Of a stretch of 64,000 nucleotides of DNA, positions 23,672 through 33,227 are shown piece by piece. Within the stretch, counting starts at the first letter, position 1; each line of letters starts with the position of its first letter. The notes beneath the pieces were generated by a model that ran no database searches, had not been told where the DNA came from, and saw only the letters and a list, made by a program, of their open reading frames with translations. The DNA lies in the IMG/VR virus record IMGVR_UViG_3300045918_000131, positions 1 to 64,000 of that record, one strand, 5' to 3'. The DNA comes from a virus. Position numbers and translations under genes: made by a program.

Positions 23672-25543
23672 ATGACACAAATATCTCTGCAACAAGTTAA
23701 TACAGGAACCGGAGCAAATACAGGTACTGGCGATACACTATTAAGAGCATTCACTATTACTGATCAGAATTTCAACAATATCGAAATAGCTATCAATAGT
23801 TTAATATCAAGTTCTGCATTAACGATATCGTCTTTTAGTCAAAATATCGCTTTTAATTCTGGAACAATTAGCACTAACCCAAGTACTGGATCATTAGTAG
23901 TTAATGGCGGCGCCGGAGTTACAGGAAACGTTAATGTAGGCGGAGATATTTCTGGAAAACAAATTACAGTAAACGATACATATACAGGAACATTAATAGT
24001 TAATGGCGGTGCTGGAGTTACAGGAAACGTTAATGTAGGCGGAGATATTTCTATTAATGGGTCATTAACTGTATTCGGCAATACTACCACAATCAGTACA
24101 TCAGAGTACATAGTTCAGCATCCTACTATACAGTTAGGGGGAGCCAACTTATTAAATGGTCCAAGTGTCACACTTTCAAGTAATGATGGGTATGATAGAG
24201 GTATTGATTTTTATTGGTATAATATCTCTCAACATCAAGGGTTTTTTGGTTTACAGAATTCAACCGGTAGATTTACATTTATTCCGTCTATAACATCCGG
24301 ATCAGATAATCACCCAGTTTTTTCAGGGTCGCCAGGAGATGCAGTATTTAATACTGTCTATGCTAATGTTAATGCTATTGGATCAAGCACATTTAATTCT
24401 ATCAACGTAACAAATGGGATTACTGGGACATTATTTACGGCTGCACAACCTAATATTACTAGTGTTGGTCACTTATCGTCCTTAATAGTAAATGGAGACA
24501 TAAACACTGGGACAATACATGCATCTGAGATTTTAATTGGCGGTAGTCCTGTTGTAACAAGTGCGACTACTTTTCGTGGTGGAATAGTAGCATTAGACAC
24601 TGAATTTTCTAGCAATGTTATAATTGATAAAAGTCTAACTGTAAATGGTAACTTAACTTTATCAAACTTCTATGCCACTAACATAGGTGGTACATTAACA
24701 ACAGCTTCGCAACCTAATATTACTTCTGTTGGAGACTTAATTAATTTAAAAGTAAATAATAATATCACTGTTAGTGGTAACGTGTCTGCAACATATTTAT
24801 CTGGTACACTAACAACAGGTACTCAAACACTCACTAAGTTAACAGTCACTACCCCTATTACTGGAAATATAACAGGTAGTTCGGTAACGGTTACGGGTGC
24901 TAATCAAGGTGCAATAAAACAAGTAGGTTTATTAAACAATCTCTCAGTAAGTGGAACTATAGATGCAGCATCAGATATTCATTTTTCTAATAGTGCTGGC
25001 ATTAGATTTACAGATAATACTTACTTAACTACCACTAACGGGTTAGGTGGAGTAACACCTGGCCCAACAGGTCCTCAAGGACCAACAGGCCCTGCATCAA
25101 CGGTGGTTGGCCCTACAGGTCCTGCCGGAGCAAATTCTACGGTTATTGGCCCAACTGGTCCTCAGGGTGCTATCGGTCCAACAGGTCCTGCAGGAGCATC
25201 TACGACAAACCTAACTTATTTGGGTTCGTATACTTCGGTGTACATAGGAGATATGTCATCTGGAAATAGAACATTTTCGTTACTAGTTTCATCTTATAGT
25301 TTCTTATCTAATTTAAAAATACCCGTAGTGACACTCGAATATGATTATTGGGTGTGGTATGGTGGTTATGGGGGTACAGGTACTATTAGCTTAGTCAGTG
25401 TATCTAACCGAACACCTGGTATAAACAGTACTACTGGTCAAAATGTCTCTGGAGATTACTTGGATATAGTAGTTTACTTAGGTCCAGGGGGCGGGTACTA
25501 TTCCGCATGGCCAAATACTATCACACTAAAATTCTGGAGATAA
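23672..25543 (+). CDS. large tail fibre with collagen-like segment
   Basis: 623 aa. The shared N-terminal module (residues 3-45) is followed by two near-identical repeats of VNGGAGVTGNVNVGGDIS, then beta-helix-like repeats (TLTTASQPNITSVGDL type), a collagen-like stretch (GPTGPQGPTGPAS, about 465-515) and a C-terminal globular tip of about 105 aa with aromatic-rich YDYWVWYGGYGGTG. The organisation is typical of a long tail fibre with a receptor-binding tip. Confidence 0.75.
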   Translation: MTQISLQQVNTGTGANTGTGDTLLRAFTITDQNFNNIEIAINSLISSSALTISSFSQNIAFNSGTISTNPSTGSLVVNGGAGVTGNVNVGGDISGKQITVNDTYTGTLIVNGGAGVTGNVNVGGDISINGSLTVFGNTTTISTSEYIVQHPTIQLGGANLLNGPSVTLSSNDGYDRGIDFYWYNISQHQGFFGLQNSTGRFTFIPSITSGSDNHPVFSGSPGDAVFNTVYANVNAIGSSTFNSINVTNGITGTLFTAAQPNITSVGHLSSLIVNGDINTGTIHASEILIGGSPVVTSATTFRGGIVALDTEFSSNVIIDKSLTVNGNLTLSNFYATNIGGTLTTASQPNITSVGDLINLKVNNNITVSGNVSATYLSGTLTTGTQTLTKLTVTTPITGNITGSSVTVTGANQGAIKQVGLLNNLSVSGTIDAASDIHFSNSAGIRFTDNTYLTTTNGLGGVTPGPTGPQGPTGPASTVVGPTGPAGANSTVIGPTGPQGAIGPTGPAGASTTNLTYLGSYTSVYIGDMSSGNRTFSLLVSSYSFLSNLKIPVVTLEYDYWVWYGGYGGTGTISLVSVSNRTPGINSTTGQNVSGDYLDIVVYLGPGGGYYSAWPNTITLKFWR

Positions 25544-25545
25544 TA

Positions 25546-25887
25546 ATGTACTCAATTAATATAAATGGAGTAGTTAAAACACCTTCTTATCCCACTAGAG
25601 AAGAAGCTGTAATAGCAATAGAGCAACTAATTTCTCAAGGAGTAACTGGCGTTGGGTTACAAATTAACGTACTTCCAACATCAACCCTACTATCTCAAGC
25701 TTTAATAGACACAGCAAAACAAGCTCTAACAAAAACAGATATGGTTGTAATTAGATGTAGTATTGCAGGTATATCATTCCCAGTGGAATGGAAAAATTAT
25801 GTATTAGCATTAAGAGCTATAGTAAACGGCACAGATACAACTAGTACAGAATTACCAGCACAACCCTCATATCCAAGTGGTACGTAA
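25546..25887 (+). CDS. small fibre-linked protein
   Basis: 113 aa from ATG 25546 (GGAGATAATA). Reads like the small proteins often encoded after fibres (residues IDTAKQALTKTDMVVIRCSI), a possible fibre assembly chaperone or tip. Function not established. Confidence 0.55.
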   Translation: MYSININGVVKTPSYPTREEAVIAIEQLISQGVTGVGLQINVLPTSTLLSQALIDTAKQALTKTDMVVIRCSIAGISFPVEWKNYVLALRAIVNGTDTTSTELPAQPSYPSGT

Positions 25888-25890
25888 TTA

Positions 25891-28128
25891 ATGTCACAAC
25901 TTACATGGCATACTGAACCAGGGTCTATTGACACAATAGCAGAAAGTGAGTACTTTACTTATACATTATCTGCTAGTAGCAATACTGGACAAAGTTTGAA
26001 GTATGCTATTATTGCGGGGAAATTAAGTAATGGTTTAACATTAACAGATACTGGTATCATTTCTGGTACTCCGCAAATTACAGGTTCTTCGTCTACTAGT
26101 TTAAGTGAGACACATTCTTTTACTGTTAGAGTAACAAATAATATACAACTATTAGATAGAACATTTAATCTAACTATAAATGCAATAGCTCAACCAGAAA
26201 TTATAGCATCTCAACGTAGCTTCTTAACAGAGTTTTCTTTAGGAACATTCTATGACGGTTCAGATGTTAATATAGCATTAAGCGCAACCGATCCAAATAA
26301 ATTTAATACGTTAGAATGGAAACTAGTTAATGGCGATTTACCGGTAGGTTTAACATTATCTACAACAGGTAAAATAACAGGATATATTTCGCCGCTGAAC
26401 TATAGTAGTACAGCAGACGCGTCACTTGGATGGAGTACATCGCCTTGGGATTATATACCGTTAGATGCTACTTCTTCTATACCAAAGTTTAATGTATATC
26501 ATTTTACTATACGTGTATTTGATGGTTCTAAGTACGACGAATCAAATTATACTCTAACAGTTGTTCCAAAGAACGTAATAACTGTAGACTCAACTGCCGT
26601 AACGATTAATAATGACATTACTGTTGATACAGATAACTCACATAATCCAATTATAGTTACACCTACAGGAAAATTACCAACTCAAAGAGCAGGAAGTCAA
26701 TTTGATTTTCATTTTGAAGGTAAGAATTTTGATTATAGTAATATACTATACCCTATACAATATGCGATTGCTAACTTAACAGGAGCATCGTTTGATCAAG
26801 GATCAAACACACATAATCCGTTAGAGACAACTATTGGATTTGATCAGAGTTCATTTGATCAAAGATCTGCTATTGCGGACCTCGGACTAACATTGGATCC
26901 TAATACCGGGTGGCTACATGGAATATTATCTCCACAATCTGAAGAAACACAGACTTATACTTTCGAGGTTTACTGTTTTAAGACTGCCGAACCGTCGATT
27001 ATGAGTAGAGCTGTAACTTATAGCTTAACAGTGTTGGGTGCTGTAGATAATACTATTACCTGGGTATCACCGACAGATTTAGGTACAGTAGATAATGGTG
27101 ATATTAGCGAGTTTGCAATTATAGCTACTACACCTGCAAATAAAACGTTGTATTATCAACTTATATTACCATATCAACTACCAGTTGGACTTGAATTATT
27201 ACCCAACGGATTATTAATCGGGAGAGTATCATTTGAGCCAAATAATGCTATCGCCGGAGTTTATATAGATGGCGTTTTTAATCAAACATATACATTTACC
27301 GTTAAAGTAGCAAATAATGCTAAAGTAGATGTGGCAACAATTACCGCAATCAAGACATTCACTGTTATAATTAATTACTATAATAAAGTACCATATCATA
27401 ATATATATTTAAAAGCGTTGCCTGATTATTCACAACGTATAAAATTCCTATCTATTATTAATACAAATAATTACTTTCCTGACGAATTAATATACAGGAG
27501 TAATGATCCATGGTTTGGAAAAGCGACAGATATTAAGTTCTTATTTGCAGCTGGTTTAAACCCAAGCACCGCAAGTGATTACAATGTTGCTATGCAATCT
27601 AATCATTATAGAAAAAAGATCAATCTAGGTAAAGTAAAGACAGCAGTTGCATTAGATTTAAAATTTAACGTTAAATATGAAGTAGTGTATGTTGAAGTTT
27701 TAGATTCTGGAACAAATAATAGTAAATCACAATATAGTAATACCTCTTTAAATATAAGTCACAATAGTTTAGATGACATGGAAACATCTATTACGTCGGT
27801 TGGCTTAGCCAACCAAGGGGCATTGCCTAATTGGATGACCGCGTCTCAACCAAATGGTAAAGTACTTGGTTTTACACGAGGTGTTGTTTTAGCATATACG
27901 TTGCCTGGTAAGAGTGCGTTAATTGAATATAGGTTACAACAAAGTGGTATTATGTTTGACGAATTTGATTTTGTTGTAGATAGGTATCAACTTGATCAAT
28001 ATCTAAGTCAAAACTGGGACATAACAGCAAAAACCTTTATTCAAACGCCTAATACGTTTATCTCTCCGATATTACCACAAGACGGAGATAGATATTTAGG
28101 ATTTCCTAAAGGGAATATATATTCCTAA
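25891..28128 (+). CDS. Ig-like (He_PIG) repeat virion protein
   Basis: 745 aa. At least four putative-Ig units with the signature (L/V)P-x-GL-x-(L/F)-x(4)-G-x-I-x-G, for example LSNGLTLTDTGIISGTP and LPVGLTLSTTGKITGY. The C-terminal 230 residues are different (a possible distal domain). No ribosome site apart from the tight 3-nt spacing after the previous gene. Probably a large tail or baseplate adhesin. Confidence 0.7.
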   Translation: MSQLTWHTEPGSIDTIAESEYFTYTLSASSNTGQSLKYAIIAGKLSNGLTLTDTGIISGTPQITGSSSTSLSETHSFTVRVTNNIQLLDRTFNLTINAIAQPEIIASQRSFLTEFSLGTFYDGSDVNIALSATDPNKFNTLEWKLVNGDLPVGLTLSTTGKITGYISPLNYSSTADASLGWSTSPWDYIPLDATSSIPKFNVYHFTIRVFDGSKYDESNYTLTVVPKNVITVDSTAVTINNDITVDTDNSHNPIIVTPTGKLPTQRAGSQFDFHFEGKNFDYSNILYPIQYAIANLTGASFDQGSNTHNPLETTIGFDQSSFDQRSAIADLGLTLDPNTGWLHGILSPQSEETQTYTFEVYCFKTAEPSIMSRAVTYSLTVLGAVDNTITWVSPTDLGTVDNGDISEFAIIATTPANKTLYYQLILPYQLPVGLELLPNGLLIGRVSFEPNNAIAGVYIDGVFNQTYTFTVKVANNAKVDVATITAIKTFTVIINYYNKVPYHNIYLKALPDYSQRIKFLSIINTNNYFPDELIYRSNDPWFGKATDIKFLFAAGLNPSTASDYNVAMQSNHYRKKINLGKVKTAVALDLKFNVKYEVVYVEVLDSGTNNSKSQYSNTSLNISHNSLDDMETSITSVGLANQGALPNWMTASQPNGKVLGFTRGVVLAYTLPGKSALIEYRLQQSGIMFDEFDFVVDRYQLDQYLSQNWDITAKTFIQTPNTFISPILPQDGDRYLGFPKGNIYS

Positions 28129-28143
28129 ATAGGAATTTATTGT

Positions 28144-28160
28144 CGTCTATAATATAGACG
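28144..28160 (+). terminator. hairpin after the Ig-like protein gene
   Basis: 7-bp stem CGTCTAT / ATAGACG with a 3-nt loop, merging into the next late box GGATAAATA (28160-28168). Confidence 0.45.
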
Positions 28161-28168
28161 GATAAATA
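28160..28168 (+). promoter_or_regulatory. late promoter box GGATAAATA
   Basis: 25 nt upstream of the 322-aa virion protein gene. Confidence 0.55.
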
Positions 28169-28192
28169 ACTAACATTAATAGGGAATATTTT

Positions 28193-29161
28193 ATGACGTC
28201 AAACATAAAGTTAGGTAATATAAATACAGCTTTTCCGATAGCTGGTCGAGATAACGACTCTCAGGGATTTAGAGATAATTTCTCAAACATACTTAATAAC
28301 TTTGAAACTACTGCTTCTGAGATCACACAATTACAAACAACTTCGGTTGTATGGAACTCAACTGCTAATATTACTACTACTTTTCAAAACTCGGTGAGAT
28401 TAGTAGGAGCTCAAACAAAACAATTTACAGAATCAGTAAATACCAATGTTACAATAAACGGTACAAATGTAACGTTGGATTACACTACTGGCGACTTACA
28501 AGTTATTAATCCTACTAGCTCTGTTTCATTAGCATTTGCACCAACATGGCCAACAGCTTCTTCTTTTGGTGCCGTATTTGCTAAAATGCGTCTTAAGATT
28601 AATGTAACTGATGTATTACATACTATATCGTTTACCACAGCTAACTTTATTGGATTAAGTGGAATTACAGGGATGTCTGGTAATACCTGGACGCCGCCGA
28701 GTATTGGAATTTACTATTTTGAAATAAGTACCTATACTGGGGGTGTTGACTTAGCTGTTGAGCAATGTATTAGTCCTGTTAGTTCAGCCTCCGGCAACGT
28801 TTCTATCATTAATAGTTCATTATTAGAAACTTCCTCACACATTTCTTCAATTAGAAATGTAACTACTATAGATTGTACGAACGGTAATATACAATATTTC
28901 ACGTTAAACGAAAATACCGCGTTAACTTTTATTAACTGGTCTACAACTATAAATGTTTATTCTAAGGTACGTGTAGCTATTAGAGCAGAGGCGGTTTATA
29001 GTATATTGTTTCCTTTTTCAGTCTCTGTTGGGTTAAATAAAATAACATCGGGTAGTTTAGTGGGTCAAGAACTTACTCCTGCCTTAGGAACCTACTTACT
29101 TGAATTTAGCTCATATGACAATGGTAGTAGTATTTTTGTAATACCTCTTATTCAACCATAA
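28193..29161 (+). CDS. virion protein with shared N-terminal module
   Basis: 322 aa. The N-terminus IKLGNINTAFPIAGRDNDSQ plus GFRDNFSNILNNF parallels the modules of the other fibre proteins in this block. The rest is beta-rich with two related halves (each having an ALTFINW/SLAFAP-type core). Probably a fibre or baseplate appendage component. Confidence 0.6.
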   Translation: MTSNIKLGNINTAFPIAGRDNDSQGFRDNFSNILNNFETTASEITQLQTTSVVWNSTANITTTFQNSVRLVGAQTKQFTESVNTNVTINGTNVTLDYTTGDLQVINPTSSVSLAFAPTWPTASSFGAVFAKMRLKINVTDVLHTISFTTANFIGLSGITGMSGNTWTPPSIGIYYFEISTYTGGVDLAVEQCISPVSSASGNVSIINSSLLETSSHISSIRNVTTIDCTNGNIQYFTLNENTALTFINWSTTINVYSKVRVAIRAEAVYSILFPFSVSVGLNKITSGSLVGQELTPALGTYLLEFSSYDNGSSIFVIPLIQP

Positions 29162-29212
29162 GTATATATTATATGGTGATATCTTGTTATAATACGTAAA
29201 AGGAGAATGAAT

Positions 29213-29452
29213 ATGACACACCCTCTTATTGGAGATTTAAGTACTTTAAGTACAGACGAGTTAAATAATAGAGTAAACAATTTATCTAAAAAACTAAGTC
29301 AGGCCCATAGAATGGGATCGTATGATGCTATTCAGCAAATACGTATGTTTATGGATGATTATCAATTCGAAATTCAAAATAGACATTCGAAACTATTAGA
29401 CGAGACAACCGCTAAACATCCAGAGTTTTCAGGTATTATCAATATTGGGTAA
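29213..29452 (+). CDS. small conserved phage protein, 79 aa
   Basis: Start ATG 29213 chosen over 29207 because AGGAG (29201) is then 7 nt away. MTHPLIGDLSTLSTDELNNR then a helical pair and NRHSKLLDE. Resembles small conserved proteins of T4-like marine phages. Function unknown. Confidence 0.6.
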   Translation: MTHPLIGDLSTLSTDELNNRVNNLSKKLSQAHRMGSYDAIQQIRMFMDDYQFEIQNRHSKLLDETTAKHPEFSGIINIG

Positions 29453-29496
29453 TATATCTATTGTATTAGATTTACCGTAATGTTAATATTAATATT

Positions 29497-30009
29497 ATGC
29501 ATATAGATCAATATGGCCAAAAACACCAGTCTACAGACGAGTTATGCTCGCTGTTATATTTTAATCCGGATGTGAACCTACACGAACTACAAGTAGATGA
29601 TCCCTACGAGTTTAATCACAGTATTAAGGAATTATATTATGAAATAAACCCGTTAAATAAATATAAACGGTTGGATATTCCAATTGAAGAGTTTGACTCT
29701 AACAATCAAATAGATTGGTTTATGCCAATAGAGTACAAAGAACTTGACATAGTAAAATGGGTTCTAGAACAGTGTAAAGAAGATTATGAGTTACAACGTG
29801 TAGGCGAAGAATTACTACTCTATCAAGATAGAAATCTATTAGATTTATTACGATTTCTTAAATACTTTGTAGACACTATGAGGAAACATAAGGTTGTATG
29901 GGGTGTGGGCAGAGGTAGCTCAACAGCATCGTATGTGTTATTTCTTCTTCAAGTTCATCGTATCAACTCAATATATTATGGGCTAGAAATAACGGAGTTT
30001 CTAAAGTAG
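29497..30009 (+). CDS. DnaE/PolC-like fragment
   Basis: 170 aa. The last third, VVWGVGRGSSTASYVLFLL, matches the GPGRGSSAGSLVAYLL nucleotide-binding stretch of bacterial DNA polymerase III alpha, followed by YYGLEITEFL (as in ...YGLLFERFL). The catalytic Asp motifs and the PHP domain are absent, so it is not a polymerase on its own. It ends TAG TAA (tandem stops). Lies upstream of clamp-loader genes, so a replication link is plausible. Confidence 0.55.
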   Translation: MHIDQYGQKHQSTDELCSLLYFNPDVNLHELQVDDPYEFNHSIKELYYEINPLNKYKRLDIPIEEFDSNNQIDWFMPIEYKELDIVKWVLEQCKEDYELQRVGEELLLYQDRNLLDLLRFLKYFVDTMRKHKVVWGVGRGSSTASYVLFLLQVHRINSIYYGLEITEFLK

Positions 30010-30054
30010 TAACAAATTGATAGTCAACTACTATATTAGGTAAAGGAAATTAAA

Positions 30055-30603
30055 ATGGCAAGAACACACAGAACCGCGCAAGGCAAGCAAATAGACATGG
30101 AGAATATACGTGCAAAAAATGAGCTCGTAATTGCTGTAGGTAATACTAAACAAAACGGTCGAGGAGATTTACTTGGTGCTGGAGGAAAAATTGTAAAGAC
30201 GCGTGATCAAGTAATGAGAGAATATTATACGATGAATTCCCCAGTTGCTGCCGATCCAAGTAGGACTGTTACTGCTGATATAGTACCTCAAGCACTAATA
30301 GATACCGGAGCAATTAATCCAGAATCTGGTCTCGACGAAATGGATAATTTAGATACACTTGAAGATCCAATACAAAATCTAAATGTTACTTATGTGTCTA
30401 CTCCAACAATGGCAGAACCCGTAGTAACACCTGTAGTAACACCGCCTATTGCGTCAACTCCAGTAGATACTATAGCTCAACAACCCAAGAAACACGAACG
30501 TCTAGCACGAGGTGCTTTAGCAGGTGCTGTGGCTAAGAGTACAACCGTAACACAAAAAGCAGTATTACCGCCCAATAAAGCTGGCGGAATTAAACGATTC
30601 TAA
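30055..30603 (+). CDS. unknown protein, 182 aa
   Basis: Basic N-terminus with RTHRTAQGKQIDMENIR and GRGDLLGAGGKIVKTRDQVM, then a Pro/Thr-rich low-complexity middle and a basic C-terminus. AAAGGAAAT precedes the ATG. It looks like a structural or nucleic-acid-associated protein with a flexible linker. No family assigned. Confidence 0.55.
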   Translation: MARTHRTAQGKQIDMENIRAKNELVIAVGNTKQNGRGDLLGAGGKIVKTRDQVMREYYTMNSPVAADPSRTVTADIVPQALIDTGAINPESGLDEMDNLDTLEDPIQNLNVTYVSTPTMAEPVVTPVVTPPIASTPVDTIAQQPKKHERLARGALAGAVAKSTTVTQKAVLPPNKAGGIKRF

Positions 30604-30617
30604 AAGGAGTAATAAAA

Positions 30618-31007
30618 GTGGAGAGTTTTATACAACCAGTACTACTGAAAAAACTAACACCTATCAGAGATAAAGTTATTGTATCTGAAATGAGGTTCAA
30701 AGAACGTTATACCAAGAGTGGTATTTTTATTCCTTCAGACGACATGCAGATTCACGGCGTACACCCTAGGTGGGGTAAGGTTTATGCAGTTGGCCCCGAA
30801 CAAACCGACGTTAAAGTTGGACAGTGGGTATTAGTATCTCATGGAAGATGGACAAGAGGTGTTGAAGTTACAGATGCCAACGGAGAGCATACAATACGTA
30901 TGGTTGATAATAACGATATTCTTCTAGTATCAGACGAAGAAATGGTTGACGAAAATATGGGTATTCCGTTGACACAGGAACAACAAAATGGGGCACCTAG
31001 ATATTAA
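30618..31007 (+). CDS. GroES-like co-chaperonin (gp31 type)
   Basis: 129 aa from GTG 30618 (AAAGGAG). LTPIRDKVIVSEM and the KSGIFIPSDD mobile-loop region followed by WGKVYAVGPEQTDVKVGQWV and NDILLVSDE follow the GroES fold. Phage gp31-type proteins replace host GroES so that GroEL can fold the major capsid protein. It belongs to the phage proteostasis set with DnaK, Hsp20 and ClpS. Confidence 0.85.
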   Translation: MESFIQPVLLKKLTPIRDKVIVSEMRFKERYTKSGIFIPSDDMQIHGVHPRWGKVYAVGPEQTDVKVGQWVLVSHGRWTRGVEVTDANGEHTIRMVDNNDILLVSDEEMVDENMGIPLTQEQQNGAPRY

Positions 31008-31074
31008 CCAAAATAATTGATATAGAGGTCTATAGACAACTATAATTAACTATAATTATTAAGAAAGGTAACAA

Positions 31075-32001
31075 ATGGCACTACATAATATATGGACAGA
31101 GAAGTATCGTCCAAGCACGTTAGATGGTTATGTATTTAAAGATGCGGCTCAAAAACAACAAATTGAATCGTGGATAAAAGATCAGGAGATCCCAAATCTC
31201 CTGTTCTCCGGTCAGGCCGGGATTGGTAAGACAACACTTGCTAAAATTCTCATTAAAGCATTAAACATTGACGAATATGATATTAAAGAGATTAATGCCT
31301 CTCGAGAAAATAGTGTTGATCATATGCGCGATGTAATTATTGGGTTTGTAGGTACAATGCCGTTTGGTAAATTTAAAGTAATATTACTTGATGAATCTGA
31401 TTACCTAAGTCCAAATGCACAGGCAATATTGCGCGGAGTTATGGAAACATATCACGAGACAGCACGTTTTATTCTAACCTGTAATTATCCTAATAAGATT
31501 ATACCAGCATTACATAGTAGATGTCAAGGATTTCACTTTGAAAAAATAGATCATACAGAATTCACAGCACGCATTGCAACCGTATTAGTTACTGAAAATA
31601 TCGAATTTGATATAGATACGTTAGATGATTTTGTACGAACAACATATCCAGATCTTCGTAAATGTTTAAATACTTGTCAGATGCATAGTTCAAGTGGCAA
31701 ACTTATTGCTGTAACAAGTTCGGATGGATCGACGGATTATAAATTAGCAATGGTCGATTTGTTTAAAAAGGGCAAGATACGAGAAGCACGTCAACTTATT
31801 TGTGCTCAAGCAAGACCAGATGAGATGGAAGATTTATTTAGGTTTTGTTATGATAACCTAGATTTATGGAGTAAAACACCCGAAGGACAAGACGAAGCAA
31901 TACTAATTATTAGGCAAGGGTTAGTGAATCATGCGCTATGCGCTGATTCAGAAGTGAATCTTAGTGCCACTATTACAGAATTAGCCGCAATTACTATTTA
32001 A
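31075..32001 (+). CDS. sliding-clamp loader large subunit (gp44/RFC-like)
   Basis: 308 aa. AAA+ with WTEKYRPSTLDGYVF opening, Walker A SGQAGIGKTT (about 45-54), Walker B VILLDESDYL (about 103-112) and SRC motif ALHSRCQ (about 152-158), the RFC-box set of T4 gp44. It loads the sliding clamp on primer-template DNA. AAAGGTAAC precedes the ATG. The partner small subunit gp62 is not recognised. Confidence 0.9.
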   Translation: MALHNIWTEKYRPSTLDGYVFKDAAQKQQIESWIKDQEIPNLLFSGQAGIGKTTLAKILIKALNIDEYDIKEINASRENSVDHMRDVIIGFVGTMPFGKFKVILLDESDYLSPNAQAILRGVMETYHETARFILTCNYPNKIIPALHSRCQGFHFEKIDHTEFTARIATVLVTENIEFDIDTLDDFVRTTYPDLRKCLNTCQMHSSSGKLIAVTSSDGSTDYKLAMVDLFKKGKIREARQLICAQARPDEMEDLFRFCYDNLDLWSKTPEGQDEAILIIRQGLVNHALCADSEVNLSATITELAAITI

Positions 32002-32017
32002 TTAAAGGAGTAACACA

Positions 32018-32434
32018 ATGTCAAAAGATGTATATATTACCGCAAAATATTATGCTAAACCACGTAACCCTAGACAAACATATAAGGTGGGTTATATGAA
32101 AGATGATGCAAATATCCAACATGACGAAACCATAGATGTTACACTTGGGTTAAAGAATAAGGATTTGGAGTCTGCACGTATTATCCTCAATGTATCAAAA
32201 CAAGTTATTACTAAAAATAGCTTTGGTGGAGATAAAACATTCCATGATTTGTTTTCTTACTTTTACCTAAATAATCGAGAAGAAATCGGAGACGCATTGG
32301 CAAGAGCTGGTATTACTATTACACAGCCTGAAATGCCCGTAGTAGAGGTTGATTCTAATATTATTGACGCAGAAGTAGTTTCTGTTACTGAAACTAATCC
32401 AGAAGTATCTATTACAGCAGATCCCGTTGTATAA
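32018..32434 (+). CDS. unknown protein after clamp loader, 138 aa
   Basis: AAAGGAG at 8 nt. MSKDVYITAKYYAKPRNPRQ then beta-rich VGYMKDDANIQHDETIDVTLG and an acidic Val-rich tail. The position after gp44 recalls gp62 in T4, but I see no sequence support for that. Confidence 0.55.
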   Translation: MSKDVYITAKYYAKPRNPRQTYKVGYMKDDANIQHDETIDVTLGLKNKDLESARIILNVSKQVITKNSFGGDKTFHDLFSYFYLNNREEIGDALARAGITITQPEMPVVEVDSNIIDAEVVSVTETNPEVSITADPVV

Positions 32435-32458
32435 TACGTCAGAAGAGTAAATACATAT

Positions 32459-32710
32459 ATGACGAATATGTATAAAAAAATGTATGCTAAAAAACCGAAG
32501 AAGGTGCCAGATCCGCTGGCACCGCCTAGGCCTACCTTACTTGGTCAAGTTAAAGATTTAAGGTTAACTAAGGAAGAAAGTGCTGTAACAAAAAACATAG
32601 TGCAACAGCAACAACACGAGATTGATTATTTAAAAGAAAAGGTTGGACGTTTAACGCAACGTTTAGAACAACTTACGATATTCGTAAAGAGTATGACGAA
32701 GCAACAATGA
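32459..32710 (+). CDS. 83-aa coiled-coil protein
   Basis: Basic Pro-rich start (YKKMYAKKPKKVPDPLAPPR) and a C-terminal coiled coil HEIDYLKEKVGRLTQRLEQL. Convergent with the following minus-strand genes. Function unknown. Confidence 0.55.
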   Translation: MTNMYKKMYAKKPKKVPDPLAPPRPTLLGQVKDLRLTKEESAVTKNIVQQQQHEIDYLKEKVGRLTQRLEQLTIFVKSMTKQQ

Positions 32711-32726
32711 CAAGTCACACAGATTG

Positions 32727-32903
32727 TTAAAGTAACCACTGAAGTGTGATAAATCCAGCGATACATGCAGACATAATATATATTTGATAGCTATGTATAG
32801 TTTGACCATATGCAATTCTACCTATATTGCCAAATAGGTGCGAAAAACCAAAAACCATAAGAATATATTTTGCAATTAGCAATGTACTGTGAGTATCTAG
32901 CAT
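32727..32903 (-). CDS. 58-aa two-span membrane protein
   Basis: ATG 32903 to TAA 32727. Hydrophobic spans at about 8-28 and 40-58 with GFSHLFGNIGRIAYGQTIHS between them, a pattern of small phage inner-membrane proteins. Third gene of a minus-strand trio. Confidence 0.55.
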   Translation of the reverse strand: MLDTHSTLLIAKYILMVFGFSHLFGNIGRIAYGQTIHSYQIYIMSACIAGFITLQWLL

Positions 32904-32905
32904 AT

Positions 32906-33025
32906 CTAAGTTGTCTTTCTATTCTGATTGAAGTATGTTAAACCATAGTTACCAACTATTTTACCATCTAATTTAACTATTACCCACTTAACTTCAACAG
33001 GATAATTTCGTTTTATGATATCCAT
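32906..33025 (-). CDS. 39-aa ORF
   Basis: ATG 33025 to TAG 32906. MDIIKRNYPVEVKWVIVKLD then GKIVGNYGLTYF, which looks like a small beta sheet. Tightly packed between its neighbours. Function unknown. Confidence 0.45.
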   Translation of the reverse strand: MDIIKRNYPVEVKWVIVKLDGKIVGNYGLTYFNQNRKTT

Positions 33026-33028
33026 AAT

Positions 33029-33208
33029 CTATGGCCTAAATGACATTTGATGAGAAGCTAAGTGATTGGTGCCTGAATATTCTTCGTCGACGTAAACTGG
33101 CTTCCATTGACTGTATAGATTAGTCGACTTAGTATTCAGGTTAACAAAGTCACCTTTCTCAGTTAACCAGCCGATGTGTTTCATCGATTTCTTATCTTTG
33201 ATTTCCAT
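33029..33208 (-). CDS. 59-aa ORF
   Basis: ATG 33208 to TAG 33029. Basic start MEIKDKKSMKHIGWLTEKGD, then SQWKPVYVDEEYSG. No family recognised. Same strand and transcript as the 62-aa protein upstream. Confidence 0.5.
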   Translation of the reverse strand: MEIKDKKSMKHIGWLTEKGDFVNLNTKSTNLYSQWKPVYVDEEYSGTNHLASHQMSFRP

Positions 33209-33227
33209 TATTCGCCTAATATAATTT

